A stretch of 64,000 nt of DNA from Methylobacterium amylolyticum (GCF_030700245.1 NZ_JAUYZI010000031.1:1-64000); one strand, 5' to 3'; positions 1-9,990 are shown, counted from the first letter of the stretch. Notes: generated from the sequence alone by a model not told the origin. A program made the numbers and translations.

Positions 1-347
1 GTCTGCGGCATCGGGCCGTCGGCCGCCGACACCACCAGGATCGCCCCGTCCATCTGCGCGGCGCCGGTGATCATGTTCTTCACGTAGTCGGCGTGCCCGG
101 GGCAGTCGACGTGCGCGTAGTGCCGGTTCGTGGTCTCGTACTCCACGTGCGCCGTCGAGATCGTGATCCCGCGCGCCTTCTCCTCCGGCGCCTTGTCGAT
201 CTGGTCGTAGGCCGTGAACGTCGCCCCGCCCGACTCCGCCAGGACCTTCGTGATCGCCGCCGTCAACGACGTCTTGCCGTGGTCAACGTGGCCGATCGTG
301 CCGATGTTGCAGTGCGGCTTCGTGCGCGAAAACTTTTCCTTGCCCAT
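1..347 (-). CDS. tuf: Elongation factor Tu (N-terminal part, runs off left edge)
   Basis: EF-Tu is the GTPase that brings aminoacyl-tRNA to the ribosomal A site. Only the first 115 residues lie in the window. The P-loop GHVDHGKT is at residues 19-26, the switch I GITI around 60-63 and the G3 motif DCPGH at 81-85. The ATG at 347 is preceded by a strong TTAGGAGG ribosome binding site. It is the last visible gene of rpsL-rpsG-fusA-tuf and starts 42 bp after the fusA stop. Alphaproteobacteria often carry two tuf copies, so a second copy may exist elsewhere. Confidence 0.97.
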   Translation of the reverse strand, partial: MGKEKFSRTKPHCNIGTIGHVDHGKTSLTAAITKVLAESGGATFTAYDQIDKAPEEKARGITISTAHVEYETTNRHYAHVDCPGHADYVKNMITGAAQMDGAILVVSAADGPMPQ

Positions 348-388
348 CAGAGCCTCCTAACCTTCGATAGCGATGTGACGAGACCGTC

Positions 389-2464
<2,076 letters not shown>

Positions 2465-2495
2465 CGGACTGCTCCTGAGAGACGGGTGGGACCGC

Positions 2496-2966
2496 TTACC
2501 AGCGGTAGTGCGAGAAGGCGCGGTTGGCCTCGGCCATCCGGTGCGTGTCCTCCCGCTTCTTGACGGCGTTGCCGCGGTTGTTGGCGGCGTCGAGCAGCTC
2601 GGCCGAGAGGCGCTCGATCATCGTGCGGTCGTTGCGCGACCGGGCGGCCTGGATCAGCCAGCGGATCGCCAGCGCCTGCCGGCGCTCGGTGCGGACCTCG
2701 ACCGGGACCTGGTAGGTCGCGCCGCCGACGCGGCGGGAGCGGACCTCGATCATCGGGGCGACGTTGTCGAGCGCGGCCCGGAACACCTCGATCGGGTTGG
2801 CGCGGGCGCGGTTCTCGACGATGTCGAAGGCGCCATAGACGATCCGCTCGGCGGTCGACTTCTTGCCCTCGTACATGATCGAGTTCATGAACTTCGTCAG
2901 CACCACGTCCCCGTACTTGGGATCCGGGATGATCTCACGCTTCTCAGCAGAGTGACGACGCGACAT
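2496..2966 (-). CDS. rpsG: 30S ribosomal protein S7
   Basis: S7 binds the 3' major domain of 16S rRNA and nucleates assembly of the 30S head. It is 156 aa, full length, starting MSRRHSAEKREIIPDPKYGD and containing the typical GGATYQVPVEVR segment near residues 80-91. Oddly, no purine-rich Shine-Dalgarno precedes the ATG: the upstream mRNA reads AAAGTCCCAAAAA. Translation may depend on upstream rpsL or on leader structure. In E. coli S7 represses translation of its own operon; whether that happens here is unknown. Confidence 0.98.
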   Translation of the reverse strand: MSRRHSAEKREIIPDPKYGDVVLTKFMNSIMYEGKKSTAERIVYGAFDIVENRARANPIEVFRAALDNVAPMIEVRSRRVGGATYQVPVEVRTERRQALAIRWLIQAARSRNDRTMIERLSAELLDAANNRGNAVKKREDTHRMAEANRAFSHYRW

Positions 2967-3077
2967 TTTTTGGGACTTTCGGCGAAATTCTTTAGAGCAC
3001 CCAGCGCAGGCCGCCTTGAGCTTTCGCTGGCGACATCCTTGCTGGGCAGTGGAAACGCGACCTGAAGACCTAAAAAA

Positions 3078-3449
3078 TTACTTGGGACGCTTGGCGCCGT
3101 ACTTGGAGCGGCGCTGCTTGCGGTTCTTGACGCCCTGGGTGTCGAGCACGCCGCGCAGGATGTGGTAGCGCACGCCCGGCAGATCCTTGACGCGGCCGCC
3201 GCGGATCATGACGACCGAGTGCTCCTGGAGATTGTGGCCCTCGCCCGGGATGTAGCCGATCACCTCGAAGCCGTTGGTCAGGCGGACCTTGGCGACCTTG
3301 CGGAGCGCCGAGTTCGGCTTCTTCGGCGTCGTCGTGTAGACGCGGGTGCAGACGCCGCGCTTCTGCGGGCAGGCGTCGAGCGCCGGGACCTTGTTGCGGC
3401 TCCGCTGGATCTTCCGCGGCTGGGCGATCAGTTGGTTGATCGTCGGCAT
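3078..3449 (-). CDS. rpsL: 30S ribosomal protein S12
   Basis: S12 sits at the decoding centre and is the target of streptomycin-resistance mutations. The 123-aa protein is standard length. It shows the decoding motifs KKPNSALRK at residues 43-51 and PGEGHNLQEHS at 68-78. Lys at the position of E. coli K42 (TTPKKPNS) and Lys in RVKDLPGVR are the wild-type, streptomycin-sensitive residues. It is the first gene of the str operon, 111 bp upstream of rpsG. Confidence 0.98.
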   Translation of the reverse strand: MPTINQLIAQPRKIQRSRNKVPALDACPQKRGVCTRVYTTTPKKPNSALRKVAKVRLTNGFEVIGYIPGEGHNLQEHSVVMIRGGRVKDLPGVRYHILRGVLDTQGVKNRKQRRSKYGAKRPK

Positions 3450-3919
3450 CCTGTGCCCTCTTCCTCGGTCACCTGTCGGACTGACGGGCAGTCCGCAAAA
3501 CGAATATGCGCCGGAGGGCCTGTCACGGTCCCTCGGCGCGGTGTGGGCAGAGGAGCACGCCCTGAGAGAGCGCGCTCGTACCTACGGATCTGACTTAAGG
3601 CGTCAGGCGATTTGAGCCTTCGGATCGCATCGGGGCGCGGACGGCGGTACGGAGATCTCCGCGGGGCCGTCGGCAGCCGGGGGCCGACCGAAGTGGCGCG
3701 CTTCTATCCGCGTCGTCCGGCGAGGTCAATGCGCGCTCCGGAGAAAATTCGCGCCCGGCGAGGCGTTAAGGTGCGGTGAACGCCCGGCCGGCGCGGGCCG
3801 GGCGTACCGGATCGGGGCAGGGGAGGCCGGGCGCGCCACACCGTTGGTTAAAGCGATTCGTCGAATTGTCCGGATCGCGGGCCGCTCGGCCTCACCTCGT
3901 GTTCCAGGGTGCGTTGCGT
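3450..3919. other. 470-bp intergenic region between rpsL and a divergent unknown gene
   Basis: No convincing gene is visible on either strand. It holds the candidate str promoter at 3701-3729 and the approximately 240-nt leader of rpsL. The region between 3460 and 3600 is locally less GC-rich than the flanking coding DNA. It could carry a structured translational-control element, but no classical r-protein binding site was recognised by eye. Confidence 0.6.
3701..3729 (-). promoter_or_regulatory. Sigma-70-type promoter for the str operon
   Basis: Reading leftwards there is a -35 TTGACC (3729-3724), a 17-bp spacer and a -10 TAGAAG (3706-3701). The spacing is ideal and the -35 matches the housekeeping consensus at five of six positions. 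It points at rpsL, which starts about 250 bp downstream, so the mRNA would have a long leader. No other gene is seen between 3450 and 3919. Confidence 0.6.
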
Positions 3920-4297
3920 ATGGGTTGCGTCGCGGTCAGCAACATCGTCCCCTTCCGCAGGCCGCCCGCCGCGCCCCCGGCCGGCGAGCGCGAGGCGCGC
4001 AACCGCCGCCGCGGCGAGCAGCGCTCGCTGATGGACGCGGTCTACGCCAGCGGCAGCCTCGTGGTCGCGGCCGGCGACCGCGACACCAAGCTCACCGCCT
4101 CGCGGCTCCAGGTCTACGGCTTCCTGGCGATCGAGGAGCTTAGCGAGGACGGCACCGCCCGGCGCCTGCGCCCCTCCGAGGCGATCCGCGCCCGGGCGGA
4201 GCGCCCCTGGCGCCTGTCGAAGCCGGCGATGACCACCGCGGTGACCATCCCGAGCCTCGACGGGTTCCTGTTCGACGCGCTCGGCCAGCCGGGCTGA
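3920..4297 (+). CDS. Hypothetical protein (125 aa)
   Basis: The function is not recognised. The ATG at 3920 was chosen over an upstream frame-open ATG at 3776 because the intervening residues are Arg/Pro-rich and look non-coding. The N-terminal 30 residues are Pro/Arg-rich. The rest looks like a small folded domain, with a helix around RRGEQRSLMDAVYASGSL followed by mixed polar sequence. It has no signal peptide or membrane span. It stands alone, divergent from the str operon. Coding-type GC3 bias supports it as real. Confidence 0.55.
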   Translation: MGCVAVSNIVPFRRPPAAPPAGEREARNRRRGEQRSLMDAVYASGSLVVAAGDRDTKLTASRLQVYGFLAIEELSEDGTARRLRPSEAIRARAERPWRLSKPAMTTAVTIPSLDGFLFDALGQPG

Positions 4298-4393
4298 GGC
4301 GGCGCCGGGGATCGACCGTTCCGCGAGGCCGGCTCGGCGCCACCCGGGCCGGCCGCGTCGCATGAGGGCGCGCGGTGCGACGATCACCGCGCC

Positions 4394-4451
4394 CATCTCC
4401 CACCACGTCCATCTTCCACCGCGGCCATCTCTCACCGCGGCCATCTCCGGA
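4394..4451 (+). repeat. 16-bp tandem repeat, about 3.6 copies
   Basis: Three consecutive 16-bp units begin at 4394, 4410 and 4426, followed by a partial unit at 4442. Each starts CATCTYYCACC and ends in CGTC or CGGC. The array lies in the 200-bp gap between two convergent genes (hypothetical ending at 4297 and cysteine hydrolase ending at 4498), where it does not disrupt coding. Confidence 0.75.
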
Positions 4452-4497
4452 ACGTCGGCGGCGGGATCGTCCGGCGCGATGACGGGTGGTCTGCCGA

Positions 4498-5076
4498 TCA
4501 GGTCACCCGCGCGATCGACCTCAGGACGTCGTCGGTCGACACGACGGTCGCGAACTCGCCGTGCAGGTTCGCGAGGGTCATCGCGTGGATGTCCTCCGCC
4601 CGGTGCAGGTCCTCGTCCGGACCGATCCTGTCGAAGGTCCAGGCCGCATCGCGCACCAGATGGGCGTCGAAGCCGAGGTTGCCCGCCATGCGGGTCGTCG
4701 TCTCGACACAGTGATTGGTCGTCGCGCCGCAGATGACGAGGCGCTCGACGTTCGAGGATCGGAGCAGAACCTCGAGCGGCGTGCCGATGAACGCGCTGTT
4801 GACCCGTTTGACCACGACCGGCTCGCCCTCCAGCTCCCGTGCCGCCTCCATCACGCGGTGACCGGGCTTGGTCGGAAAGAAGGTCGATTGCGGATCGGTG
4901 CTCTCGTGGCGCACGTGGAAGACGGGCAGGCCGCGCCCGCGGAAGCCCCTGAGCAGATCGGCGATGCGCGCCACGGCGTCGGGGTTGTTGCGGCGGCGGC
5001 CGGCGGCCTCCCACGCGTCGAAGGCGCGCTGGACATCGATCACGATCAGGGCGACGCGAGACGTGAGGTCGGGCAT
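4498..5076 (-). CDS. Isochorismatase-family cysteine hydrolase
   Basis: This is a soluble hydrolase of the isochorismatase/nicotinamidase superfamily, 192 aa. The catalytic triad is visible: Asp14 (VIDVQRAFD), Lys90 (VVVKRVNSAF) and Cys123 (ATTNHCVETT). These enzymes hydrolyse amide or ether bonds through a Cys thioester; the substrate cannot be read from the sequence. The GATTNHCV/TTRMA pattern resembles YcaC/RutB-like and unassigned relatives. The ATG at 5076 has a CGGAGG ribosome binding site 6-7 bases upstream, so it is preferred to a longer frame reaching 5202. It is a single gene between the str and spc operons. Confidence 0.88.
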   Translation of the reverse strand: MPDLTSRVALIVIDVQRAFDAWEAAGRRRNNPDAVARIADLLRGFRGRGLPVFHVRHESTDPQSTFFPTKPGHRVMEAARELEGEPVVVKRVNSAFIGTPLEVLLRSSNVERLVICGATTNHCVETTTRMAGNLGFDAHLVRDAAWTFDRIGPDEDLHRAEDIHAMTLANLHGEFATVVSTDDVLRSIARVT

Positions 5077-5118
5077 GCGGGCCTCCGGGAGCGCTCTGCG
5101 CCGAGGGGGGCACCGGCT

Positions 5119-5189
5119 CGGCGCGAGAGAGCGCATCCAGATTAAAAGCCTGGAGTCGTGCACGTTGGCAACGCGATCGGGAACGGCTC
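5119..5189 (+). repeat. Dispersed intergenic repeat, copy 1 (about 70 bp)
   Basis: This stretch matches 42481-42550 in the same orientation at roughly 80% identity. Both begin CGGCGCGAGAGAGCGC and end with AACGCGATCGGGAACGGCTC, and the middle is diverged with one or two indels. Neither copy is inside a gene. It looks like a member of a genome-wide intergenic repeat family. Confidence 0.75.
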
Positions 5190-5289
5190 CAGCCGCCTTC
5201 AATCCTCGCCCGCCGACGGTCCGGCAGCGGTCGGGGCGGGCGGCGCCCGTTCGGCATCGAATCCGGGGCGCGATGCGCTGCCCCCAGCC

Positions 5290-5318
5290 TTGCCTTTCGG
5301 CCGGGGCCGGTGTATGCG
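5290..5318 (+). promoter_or_regulatory. Candidate promoter for the spc operon
   Basis: A -35 TTGCCT (5290-5295), a 17-bp spacer and a weak -10 TATGCG (5313-5318) lie 186 bp upstream of rplN. The -35 and spacing are good, but the -10 only matches TAT. Because the canonical S10 operon is not upstream here, rplN needs its own promoter, which raises the prior for this site. Confidence 0.35.
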
Positions 5319-5503
5319 CCCGGCCTTCGCGACATTCCAGACGGGTGCTCGCACCTAGTCGAACGCGGTGACCGCGCCGGCGTCCGCGACGCCGATCGCG
5401 CGGTCGATCACATGAGCCGGGGACGAAAGATCCCCATCAGGCGTCGTCCGCCGGGCAATACCGCCCGCGTGCGGAAACCCGCCTGAAACAAGGAGTCACT
5501 CCC

Positions 5504-5872
5504 GTGATCCAGATGCAGACCAATCTGGACGTCGCCGACAACTCGGGTGCACGCCGCGTGATGTGCATCAAGGTTCTCGGCGGGTCGAAGCGCAAGTATG
5601 CCGGCGTCGGCGACGTGATCGTCGTCTCGGTGAAGGAGGCGATCCCGCGCGGTCGCGTCAAGAAGGGCGACGTGATGAAGGCGGTGGTCGTGCGCACCGC
5701 CAAGGACGTGAAGCGCCCGGACGGCTCGGTGATCCGCTTCGACAAGAACGCGGCGGTGCTCATCAACAACCAGAAGGAGCCGATCGGGACCCGCATCTTC
5801 GGACCGGTGCCGCGCGAGCTGCGCGCGCGCAACCACATGAAGATCATCTCGCTCGCGCCGGAGGTGCTGTGA
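5504..5872 (+). CDS. rplN: 50S ribosomal protein L14
   Basis: L14 is a universally conserved 23S rRNA-binding protein at the subunit interface. The 122-aa product begins MIQMQTNLDVADNSGARRVM and ends LAPEVL, standard length. The GTG start at 5504 follows AAGGAG at 5490-5495. It is the first gene of the spc operon here. Normally rpsQ and the S10 operon precede it, but here a non-ribosomal region does. Its stop overlaps the rplX start (ATGA). Confidence 0.97.
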   Translation: MIQMQTNLDVADNSGARRVMCIKVLGGSKRKYAGVGDVIVVSVKEAIPRGRVKKGDVMKAVVVRTAKDVKRPDGSVIRFDKNAAVLINNQKEPIGTRIFGPVPRELRARNHMKIISLAPEVL

Positions 5873-6186
5873 TGGCCGCCAAGATCAAGAAGGGCGACAC
5901 CGTCGTCGTGCTGACCGGCCGCGACGCCGGCCGCTCGGGCGAGGTCATCGAGATCCGCCCGAAGGAGAACCGGGCGCTGGTGCGCGGGGTCAACCTCGTC
6001 AAGAAGCACCAGAAGCAGACCCAGAACCAGGAAGGCGGGATCATCTCCAAGGAGGCCGCCATCCATCTGTCGAACGTCGCGATCGCCGACGCCAACGGTA
6101 AGCCGACCCGGGTGGGATTCCGCGTCCTCGACGACGGCCGCAAGGTGCGCTTCGCCAAGACCACGGGGGACCAGATCGATGGCTGA
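5872..6186 (+). CDS. rplX: 50S ribosomal protein L24
   Basis: L24 is an early assembly protein near the polypeptide exit tunnel. The 104-aa protein carries the N-terminal KOW motif KGDTVVVLTGRDAGRSGEV at residues 8-26. The ATG at 5872 overlaps the rplN stop by one base (GATGG context), indicating translational coupling. The gene overlaps rplE by 8 bp. Confidence 0.97.
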   Translation: MAAKIKKGDTVVVLTGRDAGRSGEVIEIRPKENRALVRGVNLVKKHQKQTQNQEGGIISKEAAIHLSNVAIADANGKPTRVGFRVLDDGRKVRFAKTTGDQIDG

Positions 6187-6745
6187 GGCCGACAAGAACG
6201 CGTACGTGCCGCGCCTGCGCAAGCACTACGACGAGGTGGTTCGCCAGAAGCTGATCGAGGAGTTCGGCTACGCGAACCCCATGCAGGTGCCGCAGATCGA
6301 GAAGATCGTCATCAACATGGGCGTGGGCGAGTCGACCGCCGACTCCAAGAAGGCGTCGGTCGCCGCGGGCGACCTCGCGCTGATCGCCGGCCAGAAGCCG
6401 GTCATCACCCGGGCGCGCAAGGCCATCGCCACCTTCAAGGTGCGCGAGGGCATGCCGATCGGCTGCAAGGTGACCCTGCGCAAGCAGCGCATGTACGAGT
6501 TCATGGACCGCCTGATCACCATCGCGCTGCCGCGCGTGCGCGATTTCCGCGGCCTGAACCCGCGCTCGTTCGACGGGCGCGGCAACTACGCCCTCGGTCT
6601 CAAGGAGCACCTCGTGTTCCCGGAGATCTCCTACGACAAGGCCGAGCAGATGTGGGGCATGGACATCGTCGTGGCGACCTCCGCCAAGACCGATGCCGAG
6701 GCCAAGGCCCTGCTCGCCGCCTTCAAGTTCCCGTTCCGGCAGTGA
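6179..6745 (+). CDS. rplE: 50S ribosomal protein L5
   Basis: L5 binds 5S rRNA and contacts the P-site tRNA elbow. It is 188 aa, full length, with typical NPMQVPQIEKIVINMGVGE and KVTLRKQRMYEF(MDRL) segments. The ATG at 6179 lies inside the end of rplX (8-bp overlap), so the two are probably translationally coupled. Confidence 0.97.
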   Translation: MAEADKNAYVPRLRKHYDEVVRQKLIEEFGYANPMQVPQIEKIVINMGVGESTADSKKASVAAGDLALIAGQKPVITRARKAIATFKVREGMPIGCKVTLRKQRMYEFMDRLITIALPRVRDFRGLNPRSFDGRGNYALGLKEHLVFPEISYDKAEQMWGMDIVVATSAKTDAEAKALLAAFKFPFRQ

Positions 6746-6786
6746 TGTCCTGAGGGCATCAGACGCGGACACTGGAGATAGACAGC

Positions 6787-7092
6787 ATGTCGAAGAAGAG
6801 TTCAGTCGAGAAGAACGAACACCGCAAGGCGCTGGTCAAGCGTTTCGCGGCCAAGCGCAAGGCGCTCCTCGAGATCGCCAACAACGACGCCCTGGAGATG
6901 GAGGAGCGCTTCGAGGCGCGCCTCAAGCTCGCGGAGCTGCCGCGCAACTCGTCCGCCACCCGCATCCGCAACCGCTGCGGGATGACCGGCCGGCCGCGCG
7001 CCTACTACCGCAAGATGGGCATCTCCCGCGTGGCGCTGCGGGAGCTCGGCAACCGGGGCCTGATCCCCGGCCTGGTCAAGTCGAGCTGGTAA
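6787..7092 (+). CDS. rpsN: 30S ribosomal protein S14
   Basis: S14 is a late-binding 30S head protein. This is the long, zinc-free form: 101 aa, without the CxxC pairs of the short zinc type, ending NRCGMTGRPRAYYRK...LVKSSW. The ribosome binding site GGAGA lies just upstream of the ATG. It is located between rplE and rpsH as in typical spc operons. Confidence 0.97.
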   Translation: MSKKSSVEKNEHRKALVKRFAAKRKALLEIANNDALEMEERFEARLKLAELPRNSSATRIRNRCGMTGRPRAYYRKMGISRVALRELGNRGLIPGLVKSSW

Positions 7093-7102
7093 GGAGGCGA
7101 GC

Positions 7103-7498
7103 ATGGTCAACGATCCCGTGGGCGATATGCTCACCCGCATCCGCAACGGTCAGCTCCGCCGCCGCAACGTCGTCCAGACGCCCGGCTCGAAGCTCCGCGC
7201 CAGCGTGCTCAACGTGCTGCGGTCCGAGGGCTACATCCGCGACTACGCGGCCACCGACCTCGGCAACGGCCGCAGCGAGTTCGCGATCGAGCTGAAGTAC
7301 TACGACGGCAAGCCGGTCATCCGCGAGATCAAGCGGGTGTCGAAGCCGGGCCGCCGGGTCTACTCGTCGGTCGGCGAGCTGCCGCGCGTGGCCGACGGCC
7401 TCGGCGTCACCATCGTCTCCACCCCGCAGGGCGTCATGGCCGACCACGAGGCGCGCGAGCGCAACGTCGGCGGTGAAGTGCTCTGCACCGTGTTCTGA
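7103..7498 (+). CDS. rpsH: 30S ribosomal protein S8
   Basis: S8 binds helix 21 of 16S rRNA, and in E. coli it represses the spc operon by binding the rplE leader. It is 131 aa, starting MVNDPVGDMLTRIRNGQ, with the conserved C-terminal STPQGVMADHEAR segment. It follows rpsN by 10 bp with a GGAGG ribosome binding site. Confidence 0.97.
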   Translation: MVNDPVGDMLTRIRNGQLRRRNVVQTPGSKLRASVLNVLRSEGYIRDYAATDLGNGRSEFAIELKYYDGKPVIREIKRVSKPGRRVYSSVGELPRVADGLGVTIVSTPQGVMADHEARERNVGGEVLCTVF

Positions 7499-7517
7499 TC
7501 GGGACGGGAGGAATCCA

Positions 7518-8051
7518 ATGTCTCGCGTAGGCAAGAAGCCGGTCCCCGTGCCGGCGGGCGTCACCGCCACCGTCACCGGCCAGACCGTGAAGATGAAGGG
7601 CTCGAAGGGCGAGCTGCAGTTCGTCGTCCCGGCCCTCGTGAACGTCGCCCTGAAGGACGGCGCGATCGAGGTCCAGCCGATCAACCAGTCGAAGCCCGCC
7701 CGGTCCCTCTGGGGCACCTCGCGGGCCCAGATCGCCAACCTCGTGGAAGGCGTCTCGAAGGGCTTCGAGAAGAAGCTGGAGATCACCGGCGTGGGCTACC
7801 GCGCCGCGATGGCCGGCAAGGCGCTCAAGCTGTCGCTCGGCTACAGCCACGACATCGAGTACGAGGTGCCGGCCGGCATCACGATCGCCACGCCGAAGCC
7901 CACCGAGATCACGGTCTCGGGGATCGACCGGCAGCGCGTCGGGCAGGTCGCCGCCGAGATCCGCGACTACCGCGGCCCCGAGCCCTACAAGGGCAAGGGC
8001 GTGAAGTACGCGGGTGAGTTCATCTTCCGCAAGGAAGGCAAGAAGAAGTAA
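7518..8051 (+). CDS. rplF: 50S ribosomal protein L6
   Basis: L6 binds the sarcin-ricin region of 23S rRNA. The product is 177 aa, starting MSRVGKKPVPVPAGV and ending with the conserved GPEPYKGKGVKYAGE and Lys-rich tail. The ATG at 7518 has a GGGAGGA ribosome binding site. An in-frame upstream ATG at 7473 would lie inside rpsH and is rejected. Confidence 0.97.
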   Translation: MSRVGKKPVPVPAGVTATVTGQTVKMKGSKGELQFVVPALVNVALKDGAIEVQPINQSKPARSLWGTSRAQIANLVEGVSKGFEKKLEITGVGYRAAMAGKALKLSLGYSHDIEYEVPAGITIATPKPTEITVSGIDRQRVGQVAAEIRDYRGPEPYKGKGVKYAGEFIFRKEGKKK

Positions 8052-8062
8052 GGAGGGCGAAG

Positions 8063-8425
8063 ATGTCTCGTAAGCTCGAAGCCCTTGACCGGCGCAAGGC
8101 GCGGGTCCGGCGGGCGCTCAAGGCCGCCGCCAACGGCCGCCCGCGGCTCTCGGTGTTCCGCTCGTCGAAGCAGATCTACGCGCAGGTCATCGACGACGAG
8201 AACGGCCACACCCTGGCCGCCGCCTCGTCGCTCGACAAGGGCCTGAAGGCGGACCTGAAGACCGGCGCCGACGTCGCCGCCGCGACCGCGGTCGGCAAGC
8301 TGCTGGCCGAGCGCGCCAAGGCGGCCGGGGTCACCAAGGTGATCTTCGACCGCTCCGGCTACATCTACCACGGCCGCGTCAAGGCCGTGGCCGAGGCCGC
8401 CCGCGAGGTCGGCCTGGAGTTCTAA
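8063..8425 (+). CDS. rplR: 50S ribosomal protein L18
   Basis: L18 binds 5S rRNA and anchors it to the 50S central protuberance. It is 120 aa, with RPRLSVFRSSKQIYAQ and C-terminal FDRSGYIYHGRVKA signatures. The ATG follows a GGAGGG site, 11 bp after rplF. A 157-bp spacer separates it from rpsE, which is unusual for this operon. Confidence 0.97.
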   Translation: MSRKLEALDRRKARVRRALKAAANGRPRLSVFRSSKQIYAQVIDDENGHTLAAASSLDKGLKADLKTGADVAAATAVGKLLAERAKAAGVTKVIFDRSGYIYHGRVKAVAEAAREVGLEF

Positions 8426-8582
8426 TTTGGGACTGGGCGTTGCGGATGATGCAACGACAGGGCCTCCGATCAAGCTCCGATGACCACGGCGGACCGGGCG
8501 AGCGAAGCACGCCCGGCAAATCCAAACGAATCGAGCGAGCGGGCCCGCCGCCCGCGTCAGTGAGATAGACAGGTCGAGAAAC
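8426..8582 (+). other. Unusually long spacer between rplR and rpsE
   Basis: Right after the stop codon the spacer reads TTTGGGACTGG, a motif echoed (TTTGTGACTGG) in the rpsM-rpsK spacer at 13486. It contains a GC-rich inverted repeat (CGGGCG...CGCCCG). No ORF is visible. It could be a processing or attenuation element, or simply a repeat insertion. Confidence 0.45.
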
Positions 8583-9170
8583 ATGGCACGTGAACGGGAA
8601 GGCGGGGGCCGCGGCCGCCGCGACGATCGCGAGGAGCGCGACAGCGAATTCGTGGACAAGCTCGTCCACATCAACCGCGTCGCCAAGGTGGTGAAGGGCG
8701 GCCGGCGCTTCGGCTTCGCCGCCCTCGTCGTCGTCGGCGACCAGAAGGGCCGCGTCGGCTTCGGCCACGGCAAGGCCCGCGAGGTGCCGGAGGCGATCCG
8801 CAAGGCGACCGAGGCCGCCAAGCGCGGGCTCATCCGCGTCTCCTTGCGCGAGGGCCGCACCCTCCACCACGACGTCAACGGGCGCCACGGCGCCGGCAAG
8901 GTCATCCTGCGCGCCGCGCCCCAGGGCACCGGCATCATCGCGGGCGGCCCGATGCGCGCCGTGTTCGAGACGCTCGGCATGCAGGACGTGGTGGCGAAGT
9001 CGCTCGGCTCGTCGAACCCCTACAACCTCGTGCGCGCCACCTTCGAGGCGCTCAAGAACGAGGACAGCCCGCGCTCCGTGGCGGCCCGCCGCGGCATCAA
9101 GGTGTCGAGCCTTCAGGCCCGCCGCCGCGACGCCGATCCGGCCGACCAGTCCGAAGCCGCGGTCGCGTGA
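8583..9170 (+). CDS. rpsE: 30S ribosomal protein S5
   Basis: S5 contributes to decoding fidelity and the mRNA entry helicase. It is 195 aa, with the S5 N-terminal RNA-binding domain (VVKGGRRFGFAALVVVGD around residues 37-54) and the C-terminal alpha/beta domain. The N-terminal extension rich in Gly/Arg/Asp and the C-terminal tail are typical of alphaproteobacterial S5. It starts 157 bp after rplR. Confidence 0.97.
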   Translation: MAREREGGGRGRRDDREERDSEFVDKLVHINRVAKVVKGGRRFGFAALVVVGDQKGRVGFGHGKAREVPEAIRKATEAAKRGLIRVSLREGRTLHHDVNGRHGAGKVILRAAPQGTGIIAGGPMRAVFETLGMQDVVAKSLGSSNPYNLVRATFEALKNEDSPRSVAARRGIKVSSLQARRRDADPADQSEAAVA

Positions 9171-9181
9171 GGGAGGGTCCG

Positions 9182-9367
9182 ATGGCAGACAAGACTCTCC
9201 GGGTCGAACAGATCGGCTCGCCCATCCGCCGCGAGGCCAGCCAGCGCGCGACGCTGATCGGCCTCAAGCTGAACAAGCTGCACCGGGTCGCCGAGCTTGA
9301 GGACACGCCGGCCGTGCGCGGCATGATCCGCAAGGTGCACCACCTCGTGCGCGTCCTCGAGGCTTGA
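9182..9367 (+). CDS. rpmD: 50S ribosomal protein L30
   Basis: This is the small 61-aa 50S protein with the L30 signature RVEQIGSPIRREASQRATL and LNKLHRV. The ATG at 9182 follows GGAGGG and was preferred to an in-frame start at 9167. It sits between rpsE and rplO as in most spc operons. Confidence 0.96.
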   Translation: MADKTLRVEQIGSPIRREASQRATLIGLKLNKLHRVAELEDTPAVRGMIRKVHHLVRVLEA

Positions 9368-9377
9368 GGAGGCCGGC

Positions 9378-9884
9378 ATGAAGCTCAACCAAATCAGCGA
9401 CAATCCCGGCGCCACCAAGGACCGGATGCGCGTCGGCCGGGGCATCGGCTCCGGCAAGGGCAAGACCGCGGGCCGCGGCGTGAAGGGCCAGAAGGCCCGG
9501 ACCGGCGTGTCCATCAAGGGCTTCGAGGGCGGCCAGATGCCGCTCCACCGGCGCCTGCCGAAGCGCGGCTTCAACAACATCCACGCCGCCGACCTGAACG
9601 AGGTGAACCTCGGCCGGGTGCAGGAGGCGGTGGATGCGGGCAAGCTCGACGCCGCCGCCCCCGTGACGGTCGACGCGCTCGTCGCCGCCGGCATCCTCAG
9701 CCGTCCCCGCGACGGCGTGAAGCTGCTCGGCGTCGGCGAGCTGACCGCGAAGCTCAGCTTCGAGGTCACCCGCGCGTCGAAGTCGGCGGTCGAGGCGGTC
9801 GAGAAGGCCGGCGGGTCCGTCAGCGTGGTCTACGCCTCCGGCGTGTCGACCCGCGGCGGCGGTGCCGAGGCCGCGGCGCAGTAA
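9378..9884 (+). CDS. rplO: 50S ribosomal protein L15
   Basis: L15 is a late 50S assembly protein. It is 168 aa. The Gly-rich N-terminal extension (RVGRGIGSGKGKTAGRGVKG, residues 17-36) and GFEGGQMPLHRRLPKRGF are diagnostic. It is followed by an intrinsic-terminator-like hairpin before secY. Confidence 0.97.
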   Translation: MKLNQISDNPGATKDRMRVGRGIGSGKGKTAGRGVKGQKARTGVSIKGFEGGQMPLHRRLPKRGFNNIHAADLNEVNLGRVQEAVDAGKLDAAAPVTVDALVAAGILSRPRDGVKLLGVGELTAKLSFEVTRASKSAVEAVEKAGGSVSVVYASGVSTRGGGAEAAAQ

Positions 9885-9947
9885 CGGGGGCGGGACCCTC
9901 CGGCGCATTGCGCGGGATCGTCCCAACCTCTAAGTCCAGCGCATCCG

Positions 9948-9990
9948 GCGGCGGCCCCTCGCGACCTCGCGTGGGCCGCCGCTTTTTTTG
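9948..9990 (+). terminator. Hairpin with T-run between rplO and secY
   Basis: A perfect 10-bp GC stem (GCGGCGGCCC at 9948-9957 with GGGCCGCCGC at 9973-9982) encloses a 15-nt loop and is followed by seven T residues. It has the form of a rho-independent terminator. As secY has no obvious promoter of its own in the remaining 48 bp, it may act as a partial attenuator that lowers secY relative to the ribosomal genes. Confidence 0.75.

Larger units (their letters stand above)
5077..5503. other. 427-bp intergenic region upstream of the spc operon
   Basis: No gene is seen. It contains a dispersed repeat at 5119-5189 and a candidate promoter at 5290-5318. The remainder is GC-rich with no clear terminator or riboswitch. 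It serves as the upstream region for both the leftward cysteine hydrolase and the rightward rplN. Confidence 0.6.
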
